A DNA stretch of 64,000 nt. Origin: Streptomyces iranensis (GTDB lineage: Bacteria > Actinomycetota > Actinomycetes > Streptomycetales > Streptomycetaceae). Of the stretch, positions 1-8,847 are shown one piece after another. The stretch spans positions 1-64,000 of the forward strand of contig NZ_JAGGLR010000037.1 in NCBI RefSeq assembly GCF_017874715.1, given 5' to 3'. A model generated the notes under the pieces. The model saw nothing but the letters and a program-made list of their open reading frames with translations, had not been told where the DNA came from and made no database searches. The translations under genes and the position numbers were made by a program. Positions within the stretch are counted from its first letter, which is position 1. Each line of letters begins with the position of its first letter.

Positions 1-3000
1 CAGTTGCAGGCCCAGGGCAACACCGTGTTCGTCGAGGTCAGCGCCAGCCCGGTGTTGATACAGGCCATGGACGACGATGCGGTCACGGTTGCCACGCTGC
101 GCCGTGACGACGGGGACGCCGTCCGGATGCTCACTGCCCTGGCGCAGGCCTATGTCCAGGGCGTGAGTGTCGACTGGTCTGCGGTGCTGGGTACCACCAC
201 AGCCCGGGTGCTGGACCTTCCGACCTACGCTTTCGAGCACCAGCGGTACTGGCTCAAGAGCGTGGACCGGGCGTCTGCCGAGGGTCATCCACTGGTGGGT
301 GTGGCGGTGGAGTTGCCGGACTCCGATGGTGTGCTGTTGACCGGGCGGGTGTCGCTGGCCACCCATACATGGCTGGCTGATCACGCGGTCCGGGGCAATG
401 TCCTGCTCCCCGGTACCGCATTTGTTGAGCTGGTCGTCCGCGCCGCCGGCGAGGTCGGTTGCGACGTTGTCGATGAGCTGGTGATCGAAACCCCGCTCCT
501 GCTGCCGCAGACCGGCGGTGTGCAACTGTCCGTATCGGTCGGCGAGGCTGATGAGTCCGGACACCGCGCGGTGACCGTCTTCTCCCAGGCGGACCACACC
601 GACACATGGACCCGGCACGTTTCGGCCACGATCAGCACGTCTGATGCACCCCTCTCGCTGCCGGAGTTCGCTTCGTGGCCACCAGCCCAGGCCCAGCCGG
701 TGAACGTGGCCGAGTTCTACGACCGGCTGGCTGTGGCAGGTACCGAGTACGGTCCTGCGTTTCAGGGTTTGCAGGCTGCGTGGCGTGATGGGGACACTGT
801 CTTCGCCGAGGTTGCTCTGGCTGAGGAGCAGGCGCAGGAGGCGGCGCGGTTCGTGGTGCATCCTGCGTTGTTGGACGCCGCCATGCACGCCAGCATCCTG
901 GGCACACCCGATACCGGCCAGCAGAGCGTGCGTATGCCGTTCTCCTGGAGCCACGTCCAAATCCGAGCGACCGGCACCGCCATGCTGCGCGTCGCGGCAA
1001 CACCGACAACAGACGGCTGGAGTGTGCGGGTCGCCGATGACACCGGTCGGCCCGTAGCCGCCATCGGCTCCCTCGTCACTCGGCCGGTGACGGCCGACGC
1101 GCTCGGCTCCGCAGCCGATGACCTGCTCAGGGTGGTCTGGACGGAGATCCCCATCCCCCGGCGGACCGGTCTGACCGCAGGCCGGTTCGAGGATCTGGTG
1201 TCGGGCGGTGATGTGCCGGTGCCCGAGGTGGTGGTCTTCACCGCACGCCCCGACAGCAGCGAGAACCGGCTGGACCCGCCGGACCCGCTGGCGCAGACCC
1301 GCACACTGACCGCCCAGACCCTCCAGGCAGTCCAGACCTGGCTGACCGGGGAACGCTTCACCGACAGCACCCTGGTCGTGCGAACCGGTACTGGGGTGGC
1401 CGCTGCCGGGGTGTCGGGGTTGATGCGTTCGGTGCAGTCGGAGCATCCGGGCCGGTTCATCCTGGTCGAAAGTGACGACGACGCCCTCACCCTGGACCAG
1501 TTGGCCGCCACCGTGGGGCTCGATGGGCCGCGGCTGCGGGTCTGCGACGGACGGTTCGAGGTACCGCGGCTGGCGCGGGCGAATACGCCGGAGAGCAGCC
1601 CGCTGACGATCCCCGACAGTCGTGGATGGCTGCTGGAGCAGTCCCGCAGCGGAACCCTGCAAGACCTCGCTCTCGTACTCACCGACACCGCCGAACGGCC
1701 CCTGCAACCCGGTGAAGTACGGGTGGACGTACGCGCCGCAGGCTTGAACTTCCGCGATGTTCTTATCGCGCTCGGCACTTACCCAGGTGAGGCTGTGATC
1801 GGAGCTGAGGCCGCGGGCGTGGTGCTCGAGGTCGGCCCGGAGGTCCACGATCTGGCCCCGGGAGACCGGGTCTTCGGCCTGCTGAGTGGCGGTATCGGGG
1901 CGGTCGCGATCGCGGACCGTCGCCTGCTGGCTGTGATGCCTGATGGTTGGTCCTTCACTACAGCGGCATCCGTTCCGGTGGTGTTCGCCACCGCGTATTA
2001 CGGGTTGGTGGATCTGGCCGGGCTGAGTGCTAGTGAGTCCGTGCTGATCCACGCCGCAGCGGGTGGAGTGGGCATGGCGGCGACCCAGATCGCCCGCCAT
2101 CTCGGCGCGCAGATCTACGCGACCGCCAGCACAGGCAAGCAGCACATCCTGTACGAGGCGGGTCTGGACGGCACTCGGATCGCGGACTCCCGCACCACGG
2201 GCTTCCGGGAAGCGTTCCTGAACACTACCGAGGGTCAGGGCGTCGATGTCGTCCTGAACTCCCTCAGCGGTGACTTCGTCGACGCCTCCCTCGACCTGCT
2301 GCCCCGCGGCGGCCGGTTCGTGGAAATCGGCAAGACTGACATCCGCGACCCACACCGGGTTGCCACCGACCGGCCCGGTACCATCTACCAGGCGTTCGAC
2401 CTGTTGGACGCTGGCCCGGACCGGCTGCGGGAGATCATTACCGAAATCCTCAGCCTGTTCGCACAAGGCCTCCTACAGCCACTGCCCGTACAAACTTGGG
2501 ACATCCGTCAGGCCCGCGATGCGTTCAGCTGGATGAGCCGCGCTCGGCACGTCGGCAAGATCGTCCTCACGATACCCAAGCAGCCCGACCCCGACGGCAC
2601 GGTCCTGATCACTGGTGGTTCCGGCGTTCTGGCGGGCATCCTCGCCCGGCATCTGGTGGCCGAACGCGGTGCACGCCACCTGCTGTTGCTGTCCCGTACC
2701 ACCCCCGACGAAACGCTGATCAACGAGCTCGGCGAGCTGGGCGCCCGGGTCGACATTGCGGCCTGCGACGTGTCGGACCGTGCCGGGCTGGCGCGGGTGC
2801 TGGATGGTGTATCCCCGGAACACCCTCTGACCGCGGTGATCCACACCGCTGGCGCACTCGACGACGATGCGGTGGAGTCCCTGACCGCGCAGCGGCTGGA
2901 CACGGTCCTGCGGCCCAAGGCCGACGGCGCCTGGCACCTGCACGAACTTACCCGGGACGCCGACCTGGCCTCGTTTATCATGTACTCGTCGGCTGCTGCT

Positions 3001-3640
3001 GTGCTGGGTGATCGGGGGCAAGGCAACTACGCGGCGGCGAACGCGTTCCTGGATGCCCTGGCCGAACAACGTCGTGCCGAGGGCCTGCCCGCGCTCGCGC
3101 TGGCGTGGGGGTTGTGGGAGGACACCAGCGGCCTGACCGCGAAGCTGACCGGTACCGACCATGACCGGATCCGGCGTGGCGGCATGCGAACCATCACCGC
3201 CGAGCACGGAATGAAGCTGTTCGACACCGCGTCACGCCATGGCGAACCGCTCCTGGTGCCCGCAGTGATGGACCCGATCCGAGAGGGCGAAGTCCCTGCG
3301 TTGCTGCGTTCTTTGCACCGCCCGGTTGCCCGGCGGGTCGCTTCCGCCGACGGCGGGGTGGAGTGGCTGGTCGGCTTGGCGCCCGAGGAGCGGGCGAAGG
3401 CGCTGCTGAAGCTGGTGTGTGACAGCGCCGCGACGGTATTGGGGCATGCTGACGCCCGCAGTATTCCGGCGACTGGTGCGTTCAAGGATCTGGGCGTGGA
3501 TTCGCTGACCGCGGTGGAACTGCGGAACAGCTTGACGAAGGCCACAGGGTTGCGGTTGCCCGCCACGATGGTGTTCGACTACCCCACCCCGGCCGCCCTG
3601 GCTGCCCGGCTGGGCGAGTTGTTTGTCGGTGAAACCCGTG
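1..3640 (+). other. rapA: PKS module 3 (incomplete): (AT)-DH-ER-KR-ACP
   Basis: Only the AT C-terminus (to about nt 245) is present. It matches the ends of the methylmalonyl ATs in this window, so a propionate unit is inferred. DH runs about 286-1120 and has the HxxxGxxxxP motif (His127) and Asp291, but its GYxYGPxF motif reads GTEYGPAF (Thr247). ER is about 1600-2580 with an intact HAAAGGVGMAA cofactor loop, and the Tyr in LGTYPG usually associated with a 2S methyl branch. KR is about 2590-3330 with Ser, Tyr1009 and the LDD motif of B-type KRs. ACP Ser1167 is present. In rapamycin the matching carbon (C32) stays a ketone although this loop looks complete. Confidence 0.8.
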
Positions 3641-6600
3641 TACCGGTACGTGGGCCGGTGTCGGTGGTGGGGCAGGACGAGCCGTTGGCGATTGTGGGTA
3701 TGGCGTGCCGTCTGCCGGGTGGGGTGTCGTCGCCGGAGGATCTGTGGCGCTTGGTGGAGTCGGGTACGGATGCGGTCTCCGGTTTCCCGACCGACCGTGG
3801 CTGGGACGTGGAGAGCCTGTTCGATCCGGATCCGGGGGCGGCTGGGAAGTCGTACTGCGTAGAGGGTGGCTTCCTGGACGCCGCGGCCAACTTTGATGCC
3901 TCGTTCTTCGGGATCAGTCCGCGTGAGGCGTTGGCGATGGATCCGCAGCAGCGGCAGCTGTTGGAGGTGTCCTGGGAGGCGTTCGAGCGGGCTGGTATTG
4001 AGCCTGGTTCCGTTCGGGGTAGCGACACCGGCGTCTTCATAGGTGCATTTCCCGTTGGCTACGGCGCCGGGTTTGATCGCGAAGGTTATGGCGCCACGTC
4101 CGGCCCCAGCGTGTTGTCCGGCCGGGTGTCGTACTTCTTCGGGCTTGAGGGTCCGGCGATCACGATGGATACGGCGTGCTCGTCCTCCTTGGTTGCTTTG
4201 CATCTGGCGGCGCAGGCGTTGCGTAATGGTGAGTGTTCGCTGGCGTTGGCCGGTGGTGTGACGGTGATGGCCACGCCGGAGGTTTTCACCGAGTTCGCCC
4301 GGCAGCGTGGCCTGGCCTCCGATGGCCGGTGCAAGGCGTTCGCGGACAGTGCGGACGGTGCCGGATTCTCCGAGGGCGCGGGTCTGCTGCTGGTAGAGCG
4401 GCTCTCCGACGCCCGCCGTAACGGTCATCAGGTGTTGGCGGTGGTGCGGGGCTCGGCGGTGAACCAGGACGGTGCGTCGAACGGGCTGACCGCGCCGAAC
4501 GGTCCTTCGCAGCAGCGGGTGATCCAGGCCGCTCTCAGCAATGCGGGGTTGACCACGGCTGAGGTGGATGTGGTCGAGGCGCATGGCACGGGTACGACGC
4601 TGGGCGACCCGATCGAGGCCCAGGCGCTGCTCGCCACTTACGGTCAGGACCGTGAGCGGCCGCTGCTGCTGGGATCGCTGAAGTCGAATATCGGCCATAC
4701 GCAGGCTGCCTCGGGTGTGTCGGGTGTTATCAAGATGGTGATGGCGCTGCAGCACGGTCTGGTGCCGCGCACGCTGCATGTCGATGAGCCGTCGCGGCAC
4801 GTGGACTGGACGGAGGGCGCGGTTGAGCTGGTGACGGAAAGCCAGCCGTGGCCGGACACCGGCCGGACGCGTCGGGCAGGTGTGTCGTCCTTCGGGGTCA
4901 GCGGTACGAACGCTCACGTCATCCTGGAGAGCGCGCCCGCCGCTCAGCCTGCGGAGGAGGCGCAGCCCGTTGTGCCGCCGGTGGTGGCCTCGGATGTGCT
5001 GCCGCTGGTGGTATCAGCCAAGACCCAGTCCGCTCTGGCCGAGGTTGAGGGTCGGTTGCGTGCGTATCTGGCTGTGTCGCCCGGGGTGGATATGCCTGCT
5101 GTGGCATCGACGTTGGCGGTGACGCGGTCGGTGTTCGAGCACCGTGCCGTGCTCCTTGGAGACGACACCACCATCGGCACTGCTGTGTCTGATCCCCGGG
5201 TGGTGTTCGTCTTCCCGGGGCAGGGGTGGCAGTGGCTGGGGATGGGCAGTGCGCTGCGGGATTCCTCGGTGGTCTTCGCCGAGCGGATGGCCGAGTGTGC
5301 GGCGGCGTTGAGCGAGTTCGTGGACTGGGACCTGTTCACCGTCCTGGATGATCCGGCGGTGGTGGACCGGGTCGATGTGGTCCAGCCTGCTTCCTGGGCG
5401 GTGATGGTTTCGCTGGCTGCGGTGTGGCAGGCCGCCGGTGTGCGGCCGGACGCGGTGATCGGCCACTCCCAGGGTGAGATCGCCGCGGCGTGTGTGGCGG
5501 GTGCGGTGTCGTTGCGCGACGCCGCCCGGATCGTGACATTGCGCAGTCAGGTGATTGCGCGGGGTCTGGCGGGCCGGGGTGCGATGGCATCGGTGGCGTT
5601 GCCCGCGCACGAGATCGAGCTGGTCGATGGGGCGTGGATCGCGGCCCGTAATGGTCCCGCGTCCACGGTGATTGCGGGTGGGCCGGAGGCGGTGGACCGT
5701 GTGCTGGCGGTTCATGAGGCACAAGGGGTGCGGGTGCGGCGGATCACCGTCGACTACGCCTCGCACACCCCGCACGTCGAGCTGATCCGCGACGAACTGC
5801 TCCACATCACTGCCGGTGTCGGTTCGCAGGCTCCGGTGGTGCCGTGGCTGTCGACCGTGGACGGCACGTGGGTCGAAGGCCCGCTCGATGTGGAGTACTG
5901 GTACCGGAACTTGCGTGAGCCGGTCGGGTTCGATGCTGCCGTGGGCGAGTTGCAGGCCCAGGGTGACACCGTGTTCGTCGAGGTCAGCGCCAGCCCGGTG
6001 TTGATACAGGCGATGGACGACGATGCGGTCACGGTTGCCACGCTGCGCCGTGACGACGGGGGCGCCGTCCGGATGCTCACCTCCCTGGCACAGGCCTATA
6101 CCCACGGCGTCACCATCGACTGGTCTGCGGTGCTGGGCAATGTCCCGGCACGGGTGCTGGATCTTCCGACGTATGCCTTCCAGCATCAGCGGTATTGGGC
6201 CGAGGCCGGTCGGTCTGCTGATGTGTCGGGGGCGGGGTTGGATGCGGTGCGGCATCCGTTGCTGGGTGCGGTGGTGGCGTTGCCGGGTTCGGACGGTGTG
6301 GTGCTGACCGGGCGGGTGTCGCTGTCCACGCACGCATGGCTGGCTGATCACGCGGTGTGGGGCAGTGTGCTGCTGCCTGGTACCGGGTTTGTTGAGCTGG
6401 TTGTCCGCGCAGCTGATGAGATCGGTTGCGACGTCGTCGATGAGCTGGTGATCGAAGCCCCGCTTCTGCTGCCGCAGAGCGGTGGTGTGCAACTGTCCGT
6501 ATCGGTTGCCGAGGTCGATGAGTCCGGACACCGCGCGGTGACGGTCTTCTCTCGCGCGGACAACGCCGATACCTGGACTCGCCACGTCACGGCGACAGTC

Positions 6601-8847
6601 AGCACCTCTGACTCGACGGCCGCGTTGCCGGAGTTTGCCTCGTGGCCTCCGGCACAGGCACAGCCGGTGGACGTGACCGATTTCTACGACCGGCTGATGG
6701 CAGAAGGGTACGAGTACGGTCCCGCCTTCCAGGGACTGCAGACTGCGTGGCGCGACGAGGACACCGTCTACGCTGAGGTCGTCCTCGCCGAGGAACAGGC
6801 ACAAGACGCGGCACCATATGCCGTGCACCCGGCCCTACTCGATGCGGCCCTCCACGCCTGCACCCTGAACACACCCGACGCCGAGCGGAGCGTGGGGTTG
6901 CCGTTCTCCTGGAACCACGTCCAGGTCCATGCCACTGGCTCGGCCACGCTGCGTGTCGCGGTGACACCGACAGTGGACGGCTGGAGTGTGCGGGTTGCTG
7001 ATGACATCGGCCGGCCGGTGGCTACCGTGGGCTCGCTCGTGACGCGGGCGGTGACGGCCGATGCGCTCGGTTCCGCCGCCGATGACCTGCTCGCCTTGAC
7101 ATGGACGGAGATCCCGGTCCCTCAGGAGACCGGCCTGACCGCAGGCCGGTTCGAGGACCTCGCGTCGGGTGGTGATGTGCCGGTGCCCGAGGTGGTGGTC
7201 TTCACCGCACGCCCCGACAGCAGCGAGAACCCCCCGGACCCGCTGACACAGACTCGTACGCTGACCGCCCAGGTTCTGCAAACAGTCCAGGAGTGGCTTG
7301 GCGGGGAGCGCTTCAGCGACAGCACGCTGGTCGTGCGGACCGGGACTGGGGTGGCCGCCGCCGGGGTGTCGGGGTTGATGCGGTCGGTCCAGTCGGAGCA
7401 CCCGGACCGGTTTGTCCTGGTGGAGAGCGACGACGACAGTCTCACTCCGGACGAGTTGGCGGCGACTGTCGGATTGGATGAGCCAAGGCTGCGGGTCAGT
7501 GGCGGCCGGTTCGAAGTGCCACGACTGACCCGCACGCACGCTGCTGGGCCTGAGTTTGAAGGGGTTTGGGATCCGGATCCGGATGGCACGGTTCTGATCA
7601 CGGGTGGTTCGGGTGTGCTGGCGGGGATCGTCGCCCGGCACCTGGTGGCCGAACGTGGTGTGCGTCATCTGCTGCTGCTGTCCCGCAGCGCTCCGGATGA
7701 TGCCCTGATCAGCGAGCTCGGTGAACTGGGAGCCCAGGTGGCCACGGCGGCCTGTGACGTGTCGGATCGTGCCGGGCTGGCTCAGGTGCTGGCGGGTGTG
7801 TCACCGGAGCATCCTCTGACGGCGGTGATTCATACCGCGGGTGTGGTGGATGACGGTGTCGTCGAGTCGTTGACCGCGCAGCGGTTGGAGACAGTGTTGC
7901 GGCCCAAGGCGGATGGTGCCTGGCACCTGCATGAGCTCACCCGTGATGCCGACCTGGCAGCGTTCGTCATGTACTCCTCGGCTGCCGGTGTCCTCGGTAG
8001 TGCGGGGCAGGGTAACTATGCGGCGGCCAATGCGTTCGTGGACGCGCTGGCTGAGCAGCGCCGAGCCGAAGGTCTGCCGGCCCTCGCACTGGCCTGGGGC
8101 CTGTGGGAGGACACCAGTGGCCTGACCGCGAAGCTGACCGACACGGACCGTGACCGGATCCGGCGCGGTGGCTTGCGGGCCATCTCCGCCGAGCACGGGA
8201 TGCGGCTGTTCGACACCGCATCACGCCACGACGAACCGGTTCTGGTGGCTGCGGCGATGGAGCCGGTACGGGACGCGGAAGTCCCGGCGTTGCTCCGGTC
8301 GTTGCATCGCCCGATCGCCCGCAGGGCCGCCTCTACCGGCGACTCGTCAGCGCAGTGGTTGGCAGCTTTGGCGCCGGAGGAGCGGGCGAAGGCGTTGTTG
8401 AGGATGGTGTGTGAGAGCGCCGCGACGGTTCTGGGACACGCCGACGTCGGCAGCATTCCTGTGACCGCGGCGTTCAAGGACTTGGGCATCGATTCGCTGA
8501 CGGCGGTGGAGTTGCGGAACGGTCTGGCGAAGGCGACGGGGCTGCGGTTGCCCGCCACGTTGGTGTTCGACTACCCGACCCCGGTTGTGGTGGCCGCCCG
8601 GCTGGATGAGTTGTTCGCTCCGGCGGAGCCGGAGCCTCACCTCCACGAGCAGGAGCTCCGCCGAGCGCTCGCGGGAGTCTCGATTGCCAAGTTCCGGGAG
8701 GCCGGTGTGCTGGACACGCTGCTGAGGCTGGCGTCCATGGAGGGCCTGGCTGATCCAAAGCCCGATTCGGAATCCGATGACGAGGCTTTCGCCGATGAGA
8801 TGGACGCCGACGCGCTCATCAAGCACGTGCTGGAGGGGGAACGATGA
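1..8847 (+). CDS. rapA: Modular type I PKS, C-terminal part (rapamycin modules 3-4)
   Basis: Partial gene: the frame is open through the window's first base, so the true start lies upstream. Seen: the end of an AT, then DH-ER-KR-ACP, then a full KS-AT-DH-KR-ACP module, then a charged C-terminal docking tail from about nt 8630. Key residues, counted from nt 4, are DH His127/Asp291, KR Tyr1009 and ACP Ser1167 in the first module; KS Cys1392, AT Ser1822 with YASH 1918-1921, DH His2116/Asp2280, KR Tyr2672 and ACP Ser2831 in the second. Known: rapamycin RapA carries the loading module and modules 1-4, with propionate-type AT3 and AT4, DH-ER-KR in module 3 and DH-KR in module 4, which is the pattern here. 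The stop overlaps the next start (ATGA), so the two PKS genes are translationally coupled. The name rests on module architecture across both genes; a close homologue from a rapamycin-like cluster is the alternative. Confidence 0.85.
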   Translation, partial: QLQAQGNTVFVEVSASPVLIQAMDDDAVTVATLRRDDGDAVRMLTALAQAYVQGVSVDWSAVLGTTTARVLDLPTYAFEHQRYWLKSVDRASAEGHPLVGVAVELPDSDGVLLTGRVSLATHTWLADHAVRGNVLLPGTAFVELVVRAAGEVGCDVVDELVIETPLLLPQTGGVQLSVSVGEADESGHRAVTVFSQADHTDTWTRHVSATISTSDAPLSLPEFASWPPAQAQPVNVAEFYDRLAVAGTEYGPAFQGLQAAWRDGDTVFAEVALAEEQAQEAARFVVHPALLDAAMHASILGTPDTGQQSVRMPFSWSHVQIRATGTAMLRVAATPTTDGWSVRVADDTGRPVAAIGSLVTRPVTADALGSAADDLLRVVWTEIPIPRRTGLTAGRFEDLVSGGDVPVPEVVVFTARPDSSENRLDPPDPLAQTRTLTAQTLQAVQTWLTGERFTDSTLVVRTGTGVAAAGVSGLMRSVQSEHPGRFILVESDDDALTLDQLAATVGLDGPRLRVCDGRFEVPRLARANTPESSPLTIPDSRGWLLEQSRSGTLQDLALVLTDTAERPLQPGEVRVDVRAAGLNFRDVLIALGTYPGEAVIGAEAAGVVLEVGPEVHDLAPGDRVFGLLSGGIGAVAIADRRLLAVMPDGWSFTTAASVPVVFATAYYGLVDLAGLSASESVLIHAAAGGVGMAATQIARHLGAQIYATASTGKQHILYEAGLDGTRIADSRTTGFREAFLNTTEGQGVDVVLNSLSGDFVDASLDLLPRGGRFVEIGKTDIRDPHRVATDRPGTIYQAFDLLDAGPDRLREIITEILSLFAQGLLQPLPVQTWDIRQARDAFSWMSRARHVGKIVLTIPKQPDPDGTVLITGGSGVLAGILARHLVAERGARHLLLLSRTTPDETLINELGELGARVDIAACDVSDRAGLARVLDGVSPEHPLTAVIHTAGALDDDAVESLTAQRLDTVLRPKADGAWHLHELTRDADLASFIMYSSAAAVLGDRGQGNYAAANAFLDALAEQRRAEGLPALALAWGLWEDTSGLTAKLTGTDHDRIRRGGMRTITAEHGMKLFDTASRHGEPLLVPAVMDPIREGEVPALLRSLHRPVARRVASADGGVEWLVGLAPEERAKALLKLVCDSAATVLGHADARSIPATGAFKDLGVDSLTAVELRNSLTKATGLRLPATMVFDYPTPAALAARLGELFVGETRVPVRGPVSVVGQDEPLAIVGMACRLPGGVSSPEDLWRLVESGTDAVSGFPTDRGWDVESLFDPDPGAAGKSYCVEGGFLDAAANFDASFFGISPREALAMDPQQRQLLEVSWEAFERAGIEPGSVRGSDTGVFIGAFPVGYGAGFDREGYGATSGPSVLSGRVSYFFGLEGPAITMDTACSSSLVALHLAAQALRNGECSLALAGGVTVMATPEVFTEFARQRGLASDGRCKAFADSADGAGFSEGAGLLLVERLSDARRNGHQVLAVVRGSAVNQDGASNGLTAPNGPSQQRVIQAALSNAGLTTAEVDVVEAHGTGTTLGDPIEAQALLATYGQDRERPLLLGSLKSNIGHTQAASGVSGVIKMVMALQHGLVPRTLHVDEPSRHVDWTEGAVELVTESQPWPDTGRTRRAGVSSFGVSGTNAHVILESAPAAQPAEEAQPVVPPVVASDVLPLVVSAKTQSALAEVEGRLRAYLAVSPGVDMPAVASTLAVTRSVFEHRAVLLGDDTTIGTAVSDPRVVFVFPGQGWQWLGMGSALRDSSVVFAERMAECAAALSEFVDWDLFTVLDDPAVVDRVDVVQPASWAVMVSLAAVWQAAGVRPDAVIGHSQGEIAAACVAGAVSLRDAARIVTLRSQVIARGLAGRGAMASVALPAHEIELVDGAWIAARNGPASTVIAGGPEAVDRVLAVHEAQGVRVRRITVDYASHTPHVELIRDELLHITAGVGSQAPVVPWLSTVDGTWVEGPLDVEYWYRNLREPVGFDAAVGELQAQGDTVFVEVSASPVLIQAMDDDAVTVATLRRDDGGAVRMLTSLAQAYTHGVTIDWSAVLGNVPARVLDLPTYAFQHQRYWAEAGRSADVSGAGLDAVRHPLLGAVVALPGSDGVVLTGRVSLSTHAWLADHAVWGSVLLPGTGFVELVVRAADEIGCDVVDELVIEAPLLLPQSGGVQLSVSVAEVDESGHRAVTVFSRADNADTWTRHVTATVSTSDSTAALPEFASWPPAQAQPVDVTDFYDRLMAEGYEYGPAFQGLQTAWRDEDTVYAEVVLAEEQAQDAAPYAVHPALLDAALHACTLNTPDAERSVGLPFSWNHVQVHATGSATLRVAVTPTVDGWSVRVADDIGRPVATVGSLVTRAVTADALGSAADDLLALTWTEIPVPQETGLTAGRFEDLASGGDVPVPEVVVFTARPDSSENPPDPLTQTRTLTAQVLQTVQEWLGGERFSDSTLVVRTGTGVAAAGVSGLMRSVQSEHPDRFVLVESDDDSLTPDELAATVGLDEPRLRVSGGRFEVPRLTRTHAAGPEFEGVWDPDPDGTVLITGGSGVLAGIVARHLVAERGVRHLLLLSRSAPDDALISELGELGAQVATAACDVSDRAGLAQVLAGVSPEHPLTAVIHTAGVVDDGVVESLTAQRLETVLRPKADGAWHLHELTRDADLAAFVMYSSAAGVLGSAGQGNYAAANAFVDALAEQRRAEGLPALALAWGLWEDTSGLTAKLTDTDRDRIRRGGLRAISAEHGMRLFDTASRHDEPVLVAAAMEPVRDAEVPALLRSLHRPIARRAASTGDSSAQWLAALAPEERAKALLRMVCESAATVLGHADVGSIPVTAAFKDLGIDSLTAVELRNGLAKATGLRLPATLVFDYPTPVVVAARLDELFAPAEPEPHLHEQELRRALAGVSIAKFREAGVLDTLLRLASMEGLADPKPDSESDDEAFADEMDADALIKHVLEGER
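3676..8615 (+). other. rapA: PKS module 4: KS-AT(methylmalonyl)-DH-KR-ACP
   Basis: KS about 3676-4945 has DTACSSS (Cys1392), EAHGTGT and KSNIGHTQ. AT about 5200-6100 has GHSQG (Ser1822) and YASH (1918-1921), the methylmalonyl signature. DH about 6251-7110 has His2116, GYEYGPAF and Asp2280, so it looks active. KR about 7580-8300 has Tyr2672 and a VDD motif. ACP Ser2831. The predicted output is an alpha-methyl, alpha,beta-unsaturated unit, fitting the C29=C30 trisubstituted alkene of rapamycin. Confidence 0.85.
8630..8844 (+). other. rapA: C-terminal docking domain of the first PKS
   Basis: After the last ACP, about 70 residues rich in Glu, Asp and Leu form predicted helices and end in an acidic tail. 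The next protein opens with a short helical, Lys/Arg-rich segment of about 30 residues before its first KS (nt 8844-8935). This is the usual head-to-tail docking pair that orders modular PKS subunits. Pairing between these two is inferred from adjacency and charge. Confidence 0.6.
8832..8840 (+). promoter_or_regulatory. Ribosome binding site for rapB inside the end of rapA
   Basis: GGAGGGGGA lies 3 nt before the ATG at 8844, within the last codons of the upstream PKS gene. With the ATGA overlap it fixes the start of the six-module gene and implies coupled translation. Confidence 0.6.
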
